From: Aphrophora alni
Lineage: Eukaryota > Arthropoda > Insecta > Hemiptera > Aphrophoridae
Assembly (NCBI GenBank): GCA_963513935.1
Contig: OY740774.1
Span: 26,803,949-26,867,948, forward strand
Direction: 5' to 3'
Length of the DNA: 64,000 nt
Part shown: positions 40,570-54,192 of the stretch, in pieces
Position numbering within the stretch: the first letter of the stretch is position 1
How the letters are laid out: every line of letters begins with the position of its first letter
Made by a program: the position numbers and the translations under genes
The notes under the pieces: generated by a model
What the model saw: the letters and a program-made list of their open reading frames with translations, nothing else
Database searches by the model: none
Told to the model about the DNA's origin: nothing

Positions 40570-42552
40570 TACACAATTTAAAAAATATAGTTTATTTTAA
40601 AATGAAACTTAGTTGACATGTAGAAAGAAGTAGATGATATTCCATTTAAAACCAAGAATAAAATCCGCATAATGTAAACAAAATTTGCATTTACATAAAA
40701 ATAAAATGATTAGTTATTATACCAGGATGATGATGAATGAATGTGTGTGTGAACATTATTCTAATTATTAATGTTAAATCGATTATAGCTGGGTAATGAC
40801 TCTGAAATTCATTGCAAAAAATGATAAGGACTAGTCCTACAAATACATGAAGCAATGAATGATATGATTTATGTGTAATGTTGCTGTGCACAATGAACTA
40901 GACTATTTGAGTAGGAAATTATTCCGTTTAAATTACCAATTAGCCGTAGATGAACACAGTACATCGATGTGCCTAAAATGCTGTGGGAAGATACGGTGAT
41001 TTAGGGTTGGGTATCCTACCAAAATACCCAGTAACCCTTGTATCATTTTACGACGACAAAAAATGAAAATGAGTATAGTGATTTTTGTTTGTTGGTGTCA
41101 TACAACCTTCGTAAAATGTTAAGTGTAAATATGACAACGATTGATTAGGTTAGGTAGGTTAGAAGAACAGGTTAGGTAGGTTATCTCATAGGATAGAATT
41201 TTTCCTCTCTTTTTAAGTTAGGTAAGGTTAAGATAATTAAATAAGTGAATCATAAATGAATTGAGTGCTTTTGTTTTTAATTGTAATAATAAAAGAATTT
41301 TTTTTTGAAGAATTTAAATAAATAAGAAAAGAATTACAAATGTGATTTTACATACTGTATAATAATAATACAAATATAACAAAGTATTTTGAATTAATAA
41401 TAAATAATTGAACTATGGTTAGTTTGGGTTAGGTGTATCTTATATCTATTTGATTTAATAACAACACTCTAATTAAATGTTCCTAGAAAAATATTGAATA
41501 TCCAATCAATCAATATTAAATAATTGAACAATGGTTAGTTTAGGTTAGGTTAGGTGTATCTTTTATCTACTTATATCTATTTGATTTAATAACAACACTC
41601 TAATTAAATGTTCCTAGAAAAATATTTAATATCCAATCATTACTGGGTTTCATTACACTTGATCTGAGGGTTTTCTTCTTTCTTTCTGAGGGATATTACC
41701 TTCAAACCTCGCCCCAGTAAGTAAAACCCTTAGGGTCTGGGCATTCTTTCTTAAATCTTATCCATATATATCTATACTATATTCTAGAATATTATATTTA
41801 TCTATATCTATAATTATATATATCTATATCTTAATCTACATCATCTTACTCCAGCAACATCCTCACTCATCATATCATCACAAGTTCAGTTAAATTAATA
41901 ATCTTCCTTCTCAGTATTCCTCTAAAATCTTTCTCATCACTGATTTCTTCCTTCAGCACCTTGTGGACTTGGTTCAGCGGCGGCGGGATCGGCCAGGTTT
42001 TGCGGTTCTCATTTTCAGTTTCCAAGGCTCAACACAGTTTTAAAGTCCAATTTCATAAAATTTCAAGTAGTTTCCAAATTCTAAGTACAGTCCACAGTTC
42101 AATTTCAAGTTTCAAATAATTTAAAGTAATTTCAAGTTTCTAAAAGTTTCAAGTATGTCCAAAGTTTATTTTCAAGTAAGTTTCTATAGTTTCAAGTAAG
42201 TTTCCAAGTTTTTCAGTTTCAAGTAAGTTCATTTCTAAAGTTTCAAGTAAGTTTCCAAATTTTCAGGTTTCAAGTAAGTCCAAAGTTCATTTCCAATTAA
42301 GTTTCCAAAGTTTTCAAAAGTTTCAAGTAAGTCCAAAGTTCGTTTTCAATTTAAATTTCAGTACTCCACTTTCATTGATCGAGGATCGGCCAGAAGACGG
42401 GCCAGTAGGTCCAGGCTTTGAGACTCTTAGCGATTTCACACTCTCGACTGCACATTACACAATCGTCTCTCATCTTGGTCTCCGCTCACCTACATCACCT
42501 TCCGTCATTTCATTACTCCTCTAGAACATCTGTACCTCTCTTTCAGCACTAA
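40570..42552 (+). other. AT-rich spacer, copy 5
   Basis: It is full length, without the 9-bp loss. It has the ATGAAAATG variant near 41063 and the CTCTAGAAC variant near 42521. The part from 40679 on is the start of the first 4,023-bp period. No gene is seen. Confidence 0.6.
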
Positions 42553-43197
42553 CCGAGGCTCGAAGGGATCGATGTCACGGAGGGAGGACGACTGAAGGTC
42601 CGAGGTGCCATACCAAGAGGCAGAGGAGAGGTTCTTGTTCTTCTGGGCGACTCTGAGTCAAAGAAGAAACTCCTGGACTCCGAGGCGCTAAAGAGCTCTG
42701 GACTACAAGCGAAGGAATTGAGAGGCAGAAAACCACGCATGATTCTCAGAGGAGTTCCGAGAACCAGAGAGCCAGAGGCCTTCACCGAGGACCTGAGGAA
42801 GAACAATTTCCCTGACGTCGAGAACTTCGCAGCGAGGTTTAAACTCGTCTTCAAAACCTGAAGGAGGGACGGAGACAACACCAACTGGGTCGCCGAAGTG
42901 GAACCGGACCTGCGGAGGAAGCTCAAACAAGAAGGCAGAGTATACGTGGGTTGGTCTTCAATCCGCGTAGAGGATTACGTTGTAGCCACCAGATGCTTCA
43001 GATGCCAAAGGTTCGGCCACGTGGCGGCAAGATGCTCGTCAGAGAAGGAAACATGTCGGCACTGCGGTAAAGATGGCCACAAAGAGAACAGCTGTCCAGA
43101 CGCTGAGAAACCCCCCGTCTGCGTTGTGTGCAGGTACCGAGGACTTCCAAGCAAACACTCCTACCACGACCGAGACAGCCCCACCTACAAGAAGTAG
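42553..43197 (+). pseudogene. Second LINE module: gag, in-frame TGA and early stop, copy 5
   Basis: It shares the TGA (42859-42861) and the 4-base deletion ending the frame at 43197, as in copies 3 and 6. Confidence 0.83.
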
Positions 43198-43203
43198 AAA
43201 TAC

Positions 43204-44701
43204 TTGTCAAGAATACTGATTATGGCGCGTAATCACACCAAACGCAACCTGATGGTGGGGCAGATCAACCTCGGCCGAGGCAAGCAGTCGACCGACTGCT
43301 TGGTCAAGAACGCCATAACGCTAGGAGTGGACGTCCTACTGGTCCAGGAGCCCTACGCTTTCAGGGGGAAAATCACTGGATTCCCGCCTGGCTGCAGGAT
43401 CTTTGCTGGAGCCGGGCGGGAAAAGTGGGCTGTTGTGGTCATCTTCAAATCGGAACTGGGAGCAGTTACCATCTCCCAGTGTACGGATGAACACGCCTCT
43501 GTCGTCGAGATTTCCTACCGAGGCTGATCTTAAATCTTCGGCTCGGTTTACTGCCAGTTCTCCCTCCCAGTGGAACCCTTCATCGAGAAGATAGTGAAAA
43601 TCATAAGACTCGGCGAAGGAAGACATGCGATCATCGGAGCAGACGTCAACTCCAAGTCCCCAAGATGGGGAGGAGGAGTTACGGAACCGAGAGAGAGACT
43701 GGTAGAGGAGATGATCGACGACGCCGACATCCTTCTTCTGAACGAGCCACACCAGAGGGCCACCTACTCTTCCACGAGAGGAGAGTCCTGGATCGACGTC
43801 CCCCTGGCAACAAGAGGTGCTGCGAGATGGTGCCAGGACTGGACCGTCCACGACACGGACATCAGCGACCACCGGCTGATTACGTGGAACATCCCTGCTG
43901 GGGCCAACAACAACAGGCACGGCCGAGTCGACTCCAAAATAAATTGGAGGCGGGCAAAGTGGGATCTGTTCGCCTCGGAGGTGCAGAGTCGAACCCAGCA
44001 GCGGAGACGGCAGCAGGACGTCGACCAGGACCCGGAAGAGAGAGTGGCTGCCTTGACGGAGGACTTGACGGCGGCGGCGAGGTCAACTATCCCCAGAAGA
44101 TCAAGGGGCGTAGTCGCGCCCGTTCGGTGGTGGAGTCCGGAACTCACCCGGTCTAGACATGAGATGACTAAGGCAAGGAGAACATTCCAAAGGGAGCTCA
44201 GGAGAAGAGGAGGGACTGACGCCGTGGTAGCAAGATTCAAGGCTGCTTTTCTCAGGAAAAGACTGGAAATGGGACGTATGGTCAGGATCGCCAAGAGGAC
44301 GAGTTGGAGAGCCTTCATCAGGGAAAACTCAACCAACCCCTGGGGAGCCGTCTACAAGATCATGGCAGGGAGATTCAAGGCACAGACGGTGCTCGCCACC
44401 CTCGCTACAGAGGAGGGCTACACGTTAGGAGGGCGAGACACCGGCGAGAAGCTATTGGAAGTGCTCCTCCCACTAGATACCAGGGAGGATGATCTCCCAT
44501 GCCATGAGGATATAAGACGGCTTGTCAGCGAGACGGACATGTCTTCGTTGTCCGAGGACACCCCTCCTTTCGAGGAGGAGATTGAGGAGGCTCTTCGTTC
44601 TCTAAAGAAGGGAAAGGCGCCTGGCCAGGCCATGACGGTCTTCCAGTGGAGGCGTGGTGTGCAGCATGGCCATCAATATCGGAGGACATCCATGTGGCCT
44701 T
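43204..44701 (+). pseudogene. Second LINE module: endonuclease, cut at the short-unit junction, copy 5
   Basis: It is complete up to the RT start, then breaks at 44702 where spacer sequence follows. The frame runs nine codons past the shared part (ending WPSKFAFT) and stops at 44721. It has the SEDTPPFEE form. Confidence 0.85.
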
Positions 44702-44704
44702 CAA

Positions 44705-46575
44705 AATTTGCATTTACATAAAAATAAAATGATTAGTTATTATACCAGGATGATGATGAATGAATGTGTGTGTGAACATTATTCTAATTATTAATGTTAA
44801 ATCGATTATAGCTGGGTAATGACTCAAAAATTCATTGCAAAAAATTATAAGGACTAGTCCTACAAATACATGAAGCAATGAATGATATGATTTATGTGTA
44901 ATGTTGCTGTGCACAATGAACTAGACTATTTGAGTAGGAAATTATTCCGTTTAAATTACCAATTAGCCGTAGATGAACACAGTACATCGATGTGCCTAAA
45001 ATGCTGTGGGAAGATACGGTGATTTAGGGTTGGGTATCCTACCAAAATACCCAGTAACCCTTGTATCATTTTACGACGACAAAAAATGATAATGAGTATA
45101 GTGATTTTTGTTTGTTGGTGTCATACAACCTTCGTAAAATGTTAAGTGTAAATATGACAACGATTGATTAGGTTAGGTAGGTTAGAAGAACAGGTTAGGT
45201 AGGTTATCTCATAGGATAGAATTTTTCCTCTCTTTTTAAGTTAGGTAAGGTTAAGATAATTAAATAAGTGAATCATAAATGAATTGAGTGCTTTTGTTTT
45301 TAATTGTAATAATAAAAGAATTTTTTTTTGAAGAATTTAAATAAATAAGAAAAGAATTACAAATGTGATTTTACATACTGTATAATAATAATACAAATAT
45401 AACAAAGTATTTTGAATTAATAATAAATAATTGAACTATGGTTAGTTTGGGTTAGGTGTATCTTATATCTATTTGATTTAATAACAACACTCTAATTAAA
45501 TGTTCCTAGAAAAATATTGAATATCCAATCAATCAATATTAAATAATTGAACAATGGTTAGTTTAGGTTAGGTTAGGTGTATCTTTTATCTACTTATATC
45601 TATTTGATTTAATAACAACACTCTAATTAAATGTTCCTAGAAAAATATTTAATATCCAATCATTACTGGGTTTCATTACACTTGATCTGAGGGTTTTCTT
45701 CTTTCTTTCTGAGGGATATTACCTTCAAACCTCGCCCCAGTAAGTAAAACCCTTAGGGTCTGGGCATTCTTTCTTAAATCTTATCCATATATATCTATAC
45801 TATATTCTAGAATATTATATTTATCTATATCTATAATTATATATATCTATATCTTAATCTACATCATCTTACTCCAGCAACATCCTCACTCATCATATCA
45901 TCACAAGTTCAGTTAAATTAATAATCTTCCTTCTCAGTATTCCTCTAAAATCTTTCTCATCACTGATTTCTTCCTTCAGCACCTTGTGGACTTGGTTCAG
46001 CGGCGGCGGGATCGGCCAGGTTTTGCGGTTCTCATTTTCAGTTTCCAAGGCTCAACACAGTTTTAAAGTCCAATTTCATAAAATTTCAAGTAGTTTCCAA
46101 ATTCTAAGTACAGTCCACAGTTCAATTTCAAGTTTCAAATAATTTAAAGTAATTTCAAGTTTCTAAAAGTTTCAAGTATGTCCAAAGTTTATTTTCAAGT
46201 AAGTTTCTATAGTTTCAAGTAAGTTTCCAAGTTTTTCAGTTTCAAGTAAGTTCATTTCTAAAGTTTCAAGTAAGTTTCCAAATTTTCAGGTTTCAAGTAA
46301 GTCCAAAGTTCATTTCCAATTAAGTTTCCAAAGTTTTCAAAAGTTTCAAGTAAGTCCAAAGTTCGTTTTCAATTTAAATTTCAGTACTCCACTTTCATTG
46401 ATCGAGGATCGGCCAGAAGACGGGCCAGTAGGTCCAGGCTTTGAGACTCTTAGCGATTTCACACTCTCGACTGCACATTACACAATCGTCTCTCATCTTG
46501 GTCTCCGCTCACCTACATCACCTTCCGTCATTTCATTACTCCTCTAGAACATCTGTACCTCTCTTTCAGCACTAA
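44705..46575 (+). other. AT-rich spacer, copy 6 (5'-truncated by the junction)
   Basis: It begins at the position equal to 4378 of unit 1. It carries the private GACTCAAAAATTC change near 44822 and AAAATTATAAGG near 44841. No gene is seen. Confidence 0.6.
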
Positions 46576-47220
46576 CCGAGGCTCGAAGGGATCGATGTCA
46601 CGGAGGGAGGACGACTGAAGGTCCGAGGTGCCATACCAAGAGGCAGAGGAGAGGTTCTTGTTCTTCTGGGCGACTCTGAGTCAAAGAAGAAACTCCTGGA
46701 CTCCGAGGCGCTAAAGAGCTCTGGACTACAAGCGAAGGAACTGAGAGGCAGAAAACCACGCATGATTCTCAGAGGAGTTCCGAGAACCAGAGAGCCAGAG
46801 GCCTTCACCGAGGACCTGAGGAAGAACAATTTCCCTGACGTCGAGAACTTCGCAGCGAGGTTTAAACTCGTCTTCAAAACCTGAAGGAGGGACGGAGACA
46901 ACACCAACTGGGTCGCCGAAGTGGAACCGGACCTGCGGAGGAAGCTCAAACAAGAAGGCAGAGTATACGTGGGTTGGTCTTCAATCCGCGTAGAGGATTA
47001 CGTTGTAGCCACCAGATGCTTCAGATGCCAAAGGTTCGGCCACGTGGCGGCAAGATGCTCGTCAGAGAAGGAAACATGTCGGCACTGCGGTAAAGATGGC
47101 CACAAAGAGAACAGCTGTCCAGACGCTGAGAAACCCCCCGTCTGCGTTGTGTGCAGGTACCGAGGACTTCCAAGCAAACACTCCTACCACGACCGAGACA
47201 GCCCCACCTACAAGAAGTAG
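46576..47220 (+). pseudogene. Second LINE module: gag, in-frame TGA and early stop, copy 6
   Basis: It has the shared TGA (46882-46884) and the 4-base deletion ending the frame at 47220. The protein is the same as copy 5. Confidence 0.83.
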
Positions 47221-47226
47221 AAATAC

Positions 47227-48724
47227 TTGTCAAGAATACTGATTATGGCGCGTAATCACACCAAACGCAACCTGATGGTGGGGCAGATCAACCTCGGCCG
47301 AGGCAAGCAGTCGACCGACTGCTTGGTCAAGAACGCCATAACGCTAGGAGTGGACGTCCTACTGGTCCAGGAGCCCTACGCTTTCAGGGGGAAAATCACT
47401 GGATTCCCGCCTGGCTGCAGGATCTTTGCTAGAGCCGGGCGGGAAAAGTGGGCTGTTGTGGTCATCTTCAAATCGGAACTGGGAGCAGTTACCATCTCCC
47501 AGTGTACGGATGAACACGCCTCTGTCGTCGAGATTTCCTACCGAGGCTGATCTTAAATCTTCGGCTCGGTTTACTGCCAGTTCTCCCTCCCAGTGGAACC
47601 CTTCATCGAGAAGATAGTGAAAATCATAAGACTCGGCGAAGGAAGACATGCGATCATCGGAGCAGACGTCAACTCCAAGTCCCCAAGATGGGGAGGAGGA
47701 GTTACGGAACCGAGAGAGAGACTGGTAGAGGAGATGATCGACGACGCCGACATCCTTCTTCTGAACGAGCCACACCAGAGGGCCACCTACTCTTCCACGA
47801 GAGGAGAGTCCTGGATCGACGTCCCCCTGGCAACAAGAGGTGCTGCGAGATGGTGCCAGGACTGGACCGTCCACGACACGGACATCAGCGACCACCGGCT
47901 GATTACGTGGAACATCCCTGCTGGGGCCAACAACAACAGGCACGGCCGAGTCGACTCCAAAATAAATTGGAGGCGGGCAAAGTGGGATCTGTTCGCCTCG
48001 GAGGTGCAGAGTCGAACCCAGCAGCGGAGACGGCAGCAGGACGTCGACCAGGACCCGGAAGAGAGAGTGGCTGCCTTGACGGAGGACTTGACGGCGGCGG
48101 CGAGGTCAACTATCCCCAGAAGATCAAGGGGCGTAGTCGCGCCCGTTCGGTGGTGGAGTCCGGAACTCACCCGGTCTAGACATGAGATGACTAAGGCAAG
48201 GAGAACATTCCAAAGGGAGCTCAGGAGAAGAGGAGGGACTGACGCCGTGGTAGCAAGATTCAAGGCTGCTTTTCTCAGGAAAAGACTGGAAATGGGACGT
48301 ATGGTCAGGATCGCCAAGAGGACGAGTTGGAGAGCCTTCATCAGGGAAAACTCAACCAACCCCTGGGGAGCCGTCTACAAGATCATGGCAGGGAGATTCA
48401 AGGCACAGACGGTGCTCGCCACCCTCGCTACAGAGGAGGGCTACACGTTAGGAGGGCGAGACACCGGCGAGAAGCTATTGGAAGTGCTCCTCCCACTAGA
48501 TACCAGGGAGGATGATCTCCCATGCCATGAGGATATAAGACGGCTTGTCAGCGAGACGGACATGTCTTCGTTGTCCGAGGACACCCCTCCTTTCGAGGAG
48601 GAGATTGAGGAGGCTCTTCGTTCTCTAAAGAAGGGAAAGGCGCCTGGCCAGGCCATGACGGTCTTCCAGTGGAGGCGTGGTGTGCAGCATGGCCATCAAT
48701 ATCGGAGGACATCCATGTGGCCTT
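47227..48724 (+). pseudogene. Second LINE module: endonuclease, cut at the second short-unit junction, copy 6
   Basis: It is as copy 5, ending at an identical junction at 48725. One private change gives FARAGREK instead of FAGAGREK. Confidence 0.85.
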
Positions 48725-48727
48725 CAA

Positions 48728-50598
48728 AATTTGCATTTACATAAAAATAAAATGATTAGTTATTATACCAGGATGATGATGAATGAATGTGTGTGTGAAC
48801 ATTATTCTAATTATTAATGTTAAATCGATTATAGCTGGGTAATGACTCAAAAATTCATTGCAAAAAATGATAAGGACTAGTCCTACAAATACATGAAGCA
48901 ATGAATGATATGATTTATGTGTAATGTTGCTGTGCACAATGAACTAGACTATTTGAGTAGGAAATTATTCCGTTTAAATTACCAATTAGCCGTAGATGAA
49001 CACAGTACATCGATGTGCCTAAAATGCTGTGGGAAGATACGGTGATTTAGGGTTGGGTATCCTACCAAAATACCCAGTAACCCTTGTATCATTTTACGAC
49101 GACAAAAAATGATAATGAGTATAGTGATTTTTGTTTGTTGGTGTCATACAACCTTCGTAAAATGTTAAGTGTAAATATGACAACGATTGATTAGGTTAGG
49201 TAGGTTAGAAGAACAGGTTAGGTAGGTTATCTCATAGGATAGAATTTTTCCTCTCTTTTTAAGTTAGGTAAGGTTAAGATAATTAAATAAGTGAATCATA
49301 AATGAATTGAGTGCTTTTGTTTTTAATTGTAATAATAAAAGAATTTTTTTTTGAAGAATTTAAATAAATAAGAAAAGAATTACAAATGTGATTTTACATA
49401 CTGTATAATAATAATACAAATATAACAAAGTATTTTGAATTAATAATAAATAATTGAACTATGGTTAGTTTGGGTTAGGTGTATCTTATATCTATTTGAT
49501 TTAATAACAACACTCTAATTAAATGTTCCTAGAAAAATATTGAATATCCAATCAATCAATATTAAATAATTGAACAATGGTTAGTTTAGGTTAGGTTAGG
49601 TGTATCTTTTATCTACTTATATCTATTTGATTTAATAACAACAGTCTAATTAAATGTTCCTAGAAAAATATTTAATATCCAATCATTACTGGGTTTCATT
49701 ACACTTGATCTGAGGGTTTTCTTCTTTCTTTCTGAGGGATATTACCTTCAAACCTCGCCCCAGTAAGTAAAACCCTTAGGGTCTGGGCATTCTTTCTTAA
49801 ATCTTATCCATATATATCTATACTATATTCTAGAATATTATATTTATCTATATCTATAATTATATATATCTATATCTTAATCTACATCATCTTACTCCAG
49901 CAAAATCCTCACTCATCATATCATCACAAGTTCAGTTAAATTAATAATCTTCCTTCTCATTATTCCTCTAAAATCTTTCTCATCACTGATTTCTTTCTTC
50001 AGCACCTTGTGGACTTGGTTCAGCGGCGGCGGGATCGGCCAGGTTTTGCGGTTCTCATTTTCAGTTTCCAAGGCTCAACACAGTTTTAAAGTCCAATTTC
50101 ATAAAATTTCAAGTAGTTTCCAAATTCTAAGTACAGTCCACAGTTCAATTTCAAGTTTCAAATAATTTAAAGTAATTTCAAGTTTCTAAAAGTTTCAAGT
50201 ATGTCCAAAGTTTATTTTCAAGTAAGTTTCTATAGTTTCAAGTAAGTTTCCAAGTTTTTCAGTTTCAAGTAAGTTCATTTCTAAAGTTTCAAGTAAGTTT
50301 CCAAATTTTCAGGTTTCAAGTAAGTCCAAAGTTCATTTCCAATTAAGTTTCCAAAGTTTTCAAAAGTTTCAAGTAAGTCCAAAGTTCGTTTTCAATTTAA
50401 ATTTCAGTACTCCACTTTCATTGATCGAGGATCGGCCAGAAGACGGGCCAGTAGGTCCAGGCTTTGAGACTCTTAGCGATTTCACACTCTCGACTGCACA
50501 TTACACAATCGTCTCTCATCTTGGTCTCCGCTCACCTACATCACCTTCCGTCATTTCATTACTCCTCTACAACATCTGTACCTCTCTTTCAGCACTAA
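48728..50598 (+). other. AT-rich spacer, copy 7 (5'-truncated by the junction)
   Basis: It has the private GACTCAAAAATTC change shared with copy 6. Toward its right end it switches to the unit-1/unit-2 type (CTCTACAAC near 50569). No gene is seen. Confidence 0.6.
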
Positions 50599-51282
50599 CC
50601 GAGGCTCGAAGGGATCGATGTCACGGAGGGAGGACGACTGAAGGTCCGAGGTGCCATACCAAGAGGCAGAGGAGAGGTTCTTGTTCTTCTGGGCGACTCT
50701 GAGTCAAAGAAGAAACTCCTGGACTCCGAGGCGCTAAAGAGCTCTGGACTACAAGCGAAGGAACTGAGAGGCAGAAAACCACGCATGATTCTCAGAGGAG
50801 TTCCGAGAACCAGAGAGCCAGAGGCCTTCACCGAGGACCTGAGGAAGAACAATTTCCCTGACGTCGAGAACTTCGCAGCGAGGTTTAAACTCGTCTTCAA
50901 AACCTGAAGGAGGGACGGAGACAACACCAACTGGGTCGCCGAAGTGGAACCGGACCTGCGGAGGAAGCTCAAACAAGAAGGCAGAGATTACGTGGGTTGG
51001 TCTTCAATCAGCGTAGAGGATTACGTTGTAGCCACCAGATGCTTCAGATGCCAAAGGTTCGGCCACGTGGCGGCAAGATGCTCGTCAGAGAAGGAAACAT
51101 GTCGGCACTGCGGTAAAGATGGCCACAAAGAGAACAGCTGTCCAGACGCTGAGAAACCCCCCGTCTGCGTTGTGTGCAGGTACCGAGGACTTCCAAGCAA
51201 ACACTCCTACCACGACCGAGACAGCCCCACCTACAAGAAGGCAGTAGAATTACTTGTCAAGAATACTGATTATGGCGCGTAA
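50599..51282 (+). pseudogene. Second LINE module: gag with in-frame TGA, copy 7
   Basis: It is of the EGRDYVGW type with an AVELLVKNTDYGA end, so it resembles copies 1 and 2 rather than its neighbours. One private change gives SSISVEDY instead of SSIRVEDY. Confidence 0.83.
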
Positions 51283-52816
51283 TCACACCAAACGCAACCT
51301 GATGGTGGGGCAGATCAACCTCGGCCGAGGCAAGCAGTCGACCGACTGCTTGGTCAAGAACGCCATAACGCTAGGAGTGGACGTCCTACTGGTCCAGGAG
51401 CCCTACGCTTTCAGGGGGAAAATCACTGGATTCCCGCCTGGCTGCAGGATCTTTGCTGGAGCCGTGCGGGAAAAGTGGGCTGTTGTGGTCATCTTCAAAT
51501 CGGAACTGGGAGCAGTTACCATCTCCCAGTGTACGGATGAACACGCCTCTGTCGTCGAGATTTCCTACCGAGGCTGATCTTAAATCTTCGGCTCGGTTTA
51601 CTGCCAGTTCTCCCTCCCAGTGGAACCCTTCATCGAGAAGATAGTGAAAATCATAAGACTCGGCGAAGGAAGACATGCGATCATCGGAGCAGACGTCAAC
51701 TCCAAGTCCCCAAGATGGGGAGGAGGAGTTACGGAACCGAGAGAGAGACTGGTAGAGGAGATGATCGACGACGCCGACATCCTTCTTCTGAACGAGCCAC
51801 ACCAGAGGGCCACCTACTCTTCCACGAGAGGAGAGTCCTGGATCGACGTCCCCCTGGCAACAAGAGGTGCTGCGAGATGGTGCCAGGACTGGACCGTCCA
51901 CGACACGGACATCAGCGACCACCGGCTGATTACGTGGAACATCCCTGCTGGGGCCAACAACAACAGGCACGGCCGAGTCGACTCCAAAATAAATTGGAGG
52001 CGGGCAAAGTGGGATCTGTTCGCCTCGGAGGTGCAGAGTCGAACCCAGCAGCGGAGACGGCAGCAGGACGTCGACCAGGACCCGGAAGAGAGAGTGGCTG
52101 CCTTGACGGAGGACTTGACGGCGGCGGCGAGGTCAACTATCCCCAGAAGATCAAGGGGCGTAGTCGCGCCCGTTCGGTGGTGGAGTCCGGAACTCACCCG
52201 GTCTAGACATGAGATGACTAAGGCAAGGAGAACATTCCAAAGGGAGCTCAGGAGAAGAGGAGGGACTGACGCCGTGGTAGCAAGATTCAAGGCTGCTTTT
52301 CTCAGGAAAAGACTGGAAATGGGACGTATGGTCAGGATCGCCAAGAGGACGAGTTGGAGAGCCTTCATCAGGGAAAACTCAACCAACCCCTGGGGAGCCG
52401 TCTACAAGATCATGGCAGGGAGATTCAAGGCACAGACGGTGCTCGCCACCCTCGCTACAGAGGAGGGCTACACGTTAGGAGGGCGAGACACCGGCGAGAA
52501 GCTATTGGAAGTGCTCCTCCCACTAGATACCAGGGAGGATGATCTCCCATGCCATGAGGATATAAGACGGCTTGTCAGCGAGACGGACATGTCTTCGTTG
52601 TCCGAGGACACCCTTCCTTTCGAGGAGGAGATTGAGGAGGCTCTTCGTTCTCTAAAGAAGGGAAAGGCGCCTGGCCAGGCCATGACGGTCTTCCAGTGGA
52701 GGCGTGGTGTGCAGCATGGCCATCAATATCGGAGGACATCCATGTGGCCTTCAACGATCTTCTCAGTTCCCAGTTTGAAAATCTGGTCTCTGTGTGAGAA
52801 GAAAAATTTTCTATAG
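51254..52816 (+). pseudogene. Second LINE module: endonuclease and start of RT, copy 7
   Basis: It is full length with the shared stops and frameshift. It has the SEDTLPFEE (Leu) form of the right-hand units, although its gag is of the left-hand form. One private change gives FAGAVREK. Confidence 0.85.
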
Positions 52817-52821
52817 CAACC

Positions 52822-54192
52822 ATGTCATCAGACAATTATCAGCATATGGATAAAGTTTACACTAAGGAGGAAATCTCAAGGATTGCACCTAACTATAGAG
52901 GCAAACCCGAGAATTTCAATCCAAAATTCAAAGCTGCTAAAACGGCTGCAAAAACACAAAACAAGGTCGAAAAGCTCACTGAGCAAGTAATTGAACCAGC
53001 TATAATTGTTAAGGTGCCTGCACCACATCATTTATACACTGGCGAAGCTACACCAACGATCGAAAAAGTTTTGTGGGCTGAAGAAGTCGTAGAAGAAGAA
53101 GGTAATCCCATGTTCGAAAAACATCAAGACCGATTCGTAAGAACATTCTTTTATTCAACCAAACCTACCTACTCGTTAGGCCAGGACGCGGATGATTAGG
53201 AGAATAAGGTCATCGTATGGGCAATTCAACTTTCCATACTTCTAAGACAAAACGCTTCAACATGCAAGCATAACGAATGTAAATGCTGTATTAGACTTCA
53301 AGACTTAGTTCCAACAAGCTTTGTCGAAGAATTTGAACGTGCAAACGGAGGACAATACCGCGAGTTTCGACTCAAAACTTGTTCCTTCATAAAATTGTGC
53401 GGAAAGATTCAAGAAGAAAGATACACTACAACAGACGTTGTGTCTTACTTAGTCGCCCAGCTGAGTTACATACGTGGCTTATGCAAAGGGGAAGCATTAA
53501 AGGAATCACATCCGATCCCAATAGTCGAACTTCAACCAGAAGTGTTACGCAAAGAGGCGTACAAACCAGACTATAAGGACGCTGTGGCACCAAAGGAATG
53601 CACACATGTTTCAGCAGAACGCTTGTGGATGTACGCGAGCCAACTTTGCTACAACAACGAACAATTTCCGGCAAACATCGCGCCTGAAGGAGTTCAAACA
53701 TCAAAATTGAGACTGAAACCGGACTGGTTATCAGTGGAAACAGAAGTATCAGCTGTCAAACGTGACTGGCATGAAAACTTGGCTATTGTTTTAGTAAAAT
53801 CGGTTGGCTTGGTTATGCTAGACAGGATGAAAGCTAGCTACTGCAAACACTGTTGCGCTGGATTGGTAACTAGACTCGACAGGGGCAGCTTCCCTATCCA
53901 GTGGAAGATTGCGGATCTCCGGGTTATACCCAAGGGACCAGAGAGGGACCCGGCATCCGCCAAATCATACCGCCCGCTTTCCGTACTGTCTACATTGGGA
54001 AATCTCTTCGAGAAGGTCGTTGAGAGAAGACTAAGGCACCACGTCGAGGAGAGCGGCCTTGTATCAGAGACCCAGTTCGGCTTTATGAGAGGAAGGTCTG
54101 CGGAGGACGCCATATTAGCGGTCGTCAGCGGAGCTGAAGACACGCCACAAATACGTCGGGATCCTGGCGGTGGACATCCAGGGAGCCTTTGA
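52822..54192 (+). pseudogene. Unrecognised ORF, broken by a nonsense change, copy 5
   Basis: TAC to TAG at 53197-53199 stops the frame at codon 126. The frame reopens and runs to 54192 through the RT fragment. It also has His69 in place of Ser and Thr41. It is the only interrupted copy of six. Confidence 0.7.

Larger units (their letters stand above)
44702..48724 (+). repeat. Short array period (4,023 bp) lacking RT, EVE, first LINE module and unrecognised ORF
   Basis: The join at 44702 links endonuclease/RT sequence (equivalent to 8402) to spacer sequence (equivalent to 4375 of the next unit), removing 5,056 bp. The two sides share CAA, so the join fits microhomology-mediated deletion or unequal exchange. 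The same join recurs exactly 4,023 bp later at 48725. Both spacer copies behind the joins share a private variant (GACTCAAAAATTC instead of GACTCTGAAATTC), so one short period was duplicated. Confidence 0.92.
36707..53831 (+). repeat. Composite array unit 5 (17,125 bp: one full period plus two 4,023-bp short periods)
   Basis: It starts as a normal unit (RT, EVE, gag, endonuclease, spacer, gag, endonuclease). At 44702 it jumps back to spacer sequence, repeats spacer-gag-endonuclease, jumps again at 48725, then completes the unit with the unrecognised ORF. 17,125 equals 9,079 plus 2 x 4,023. Confidence 0.93.
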
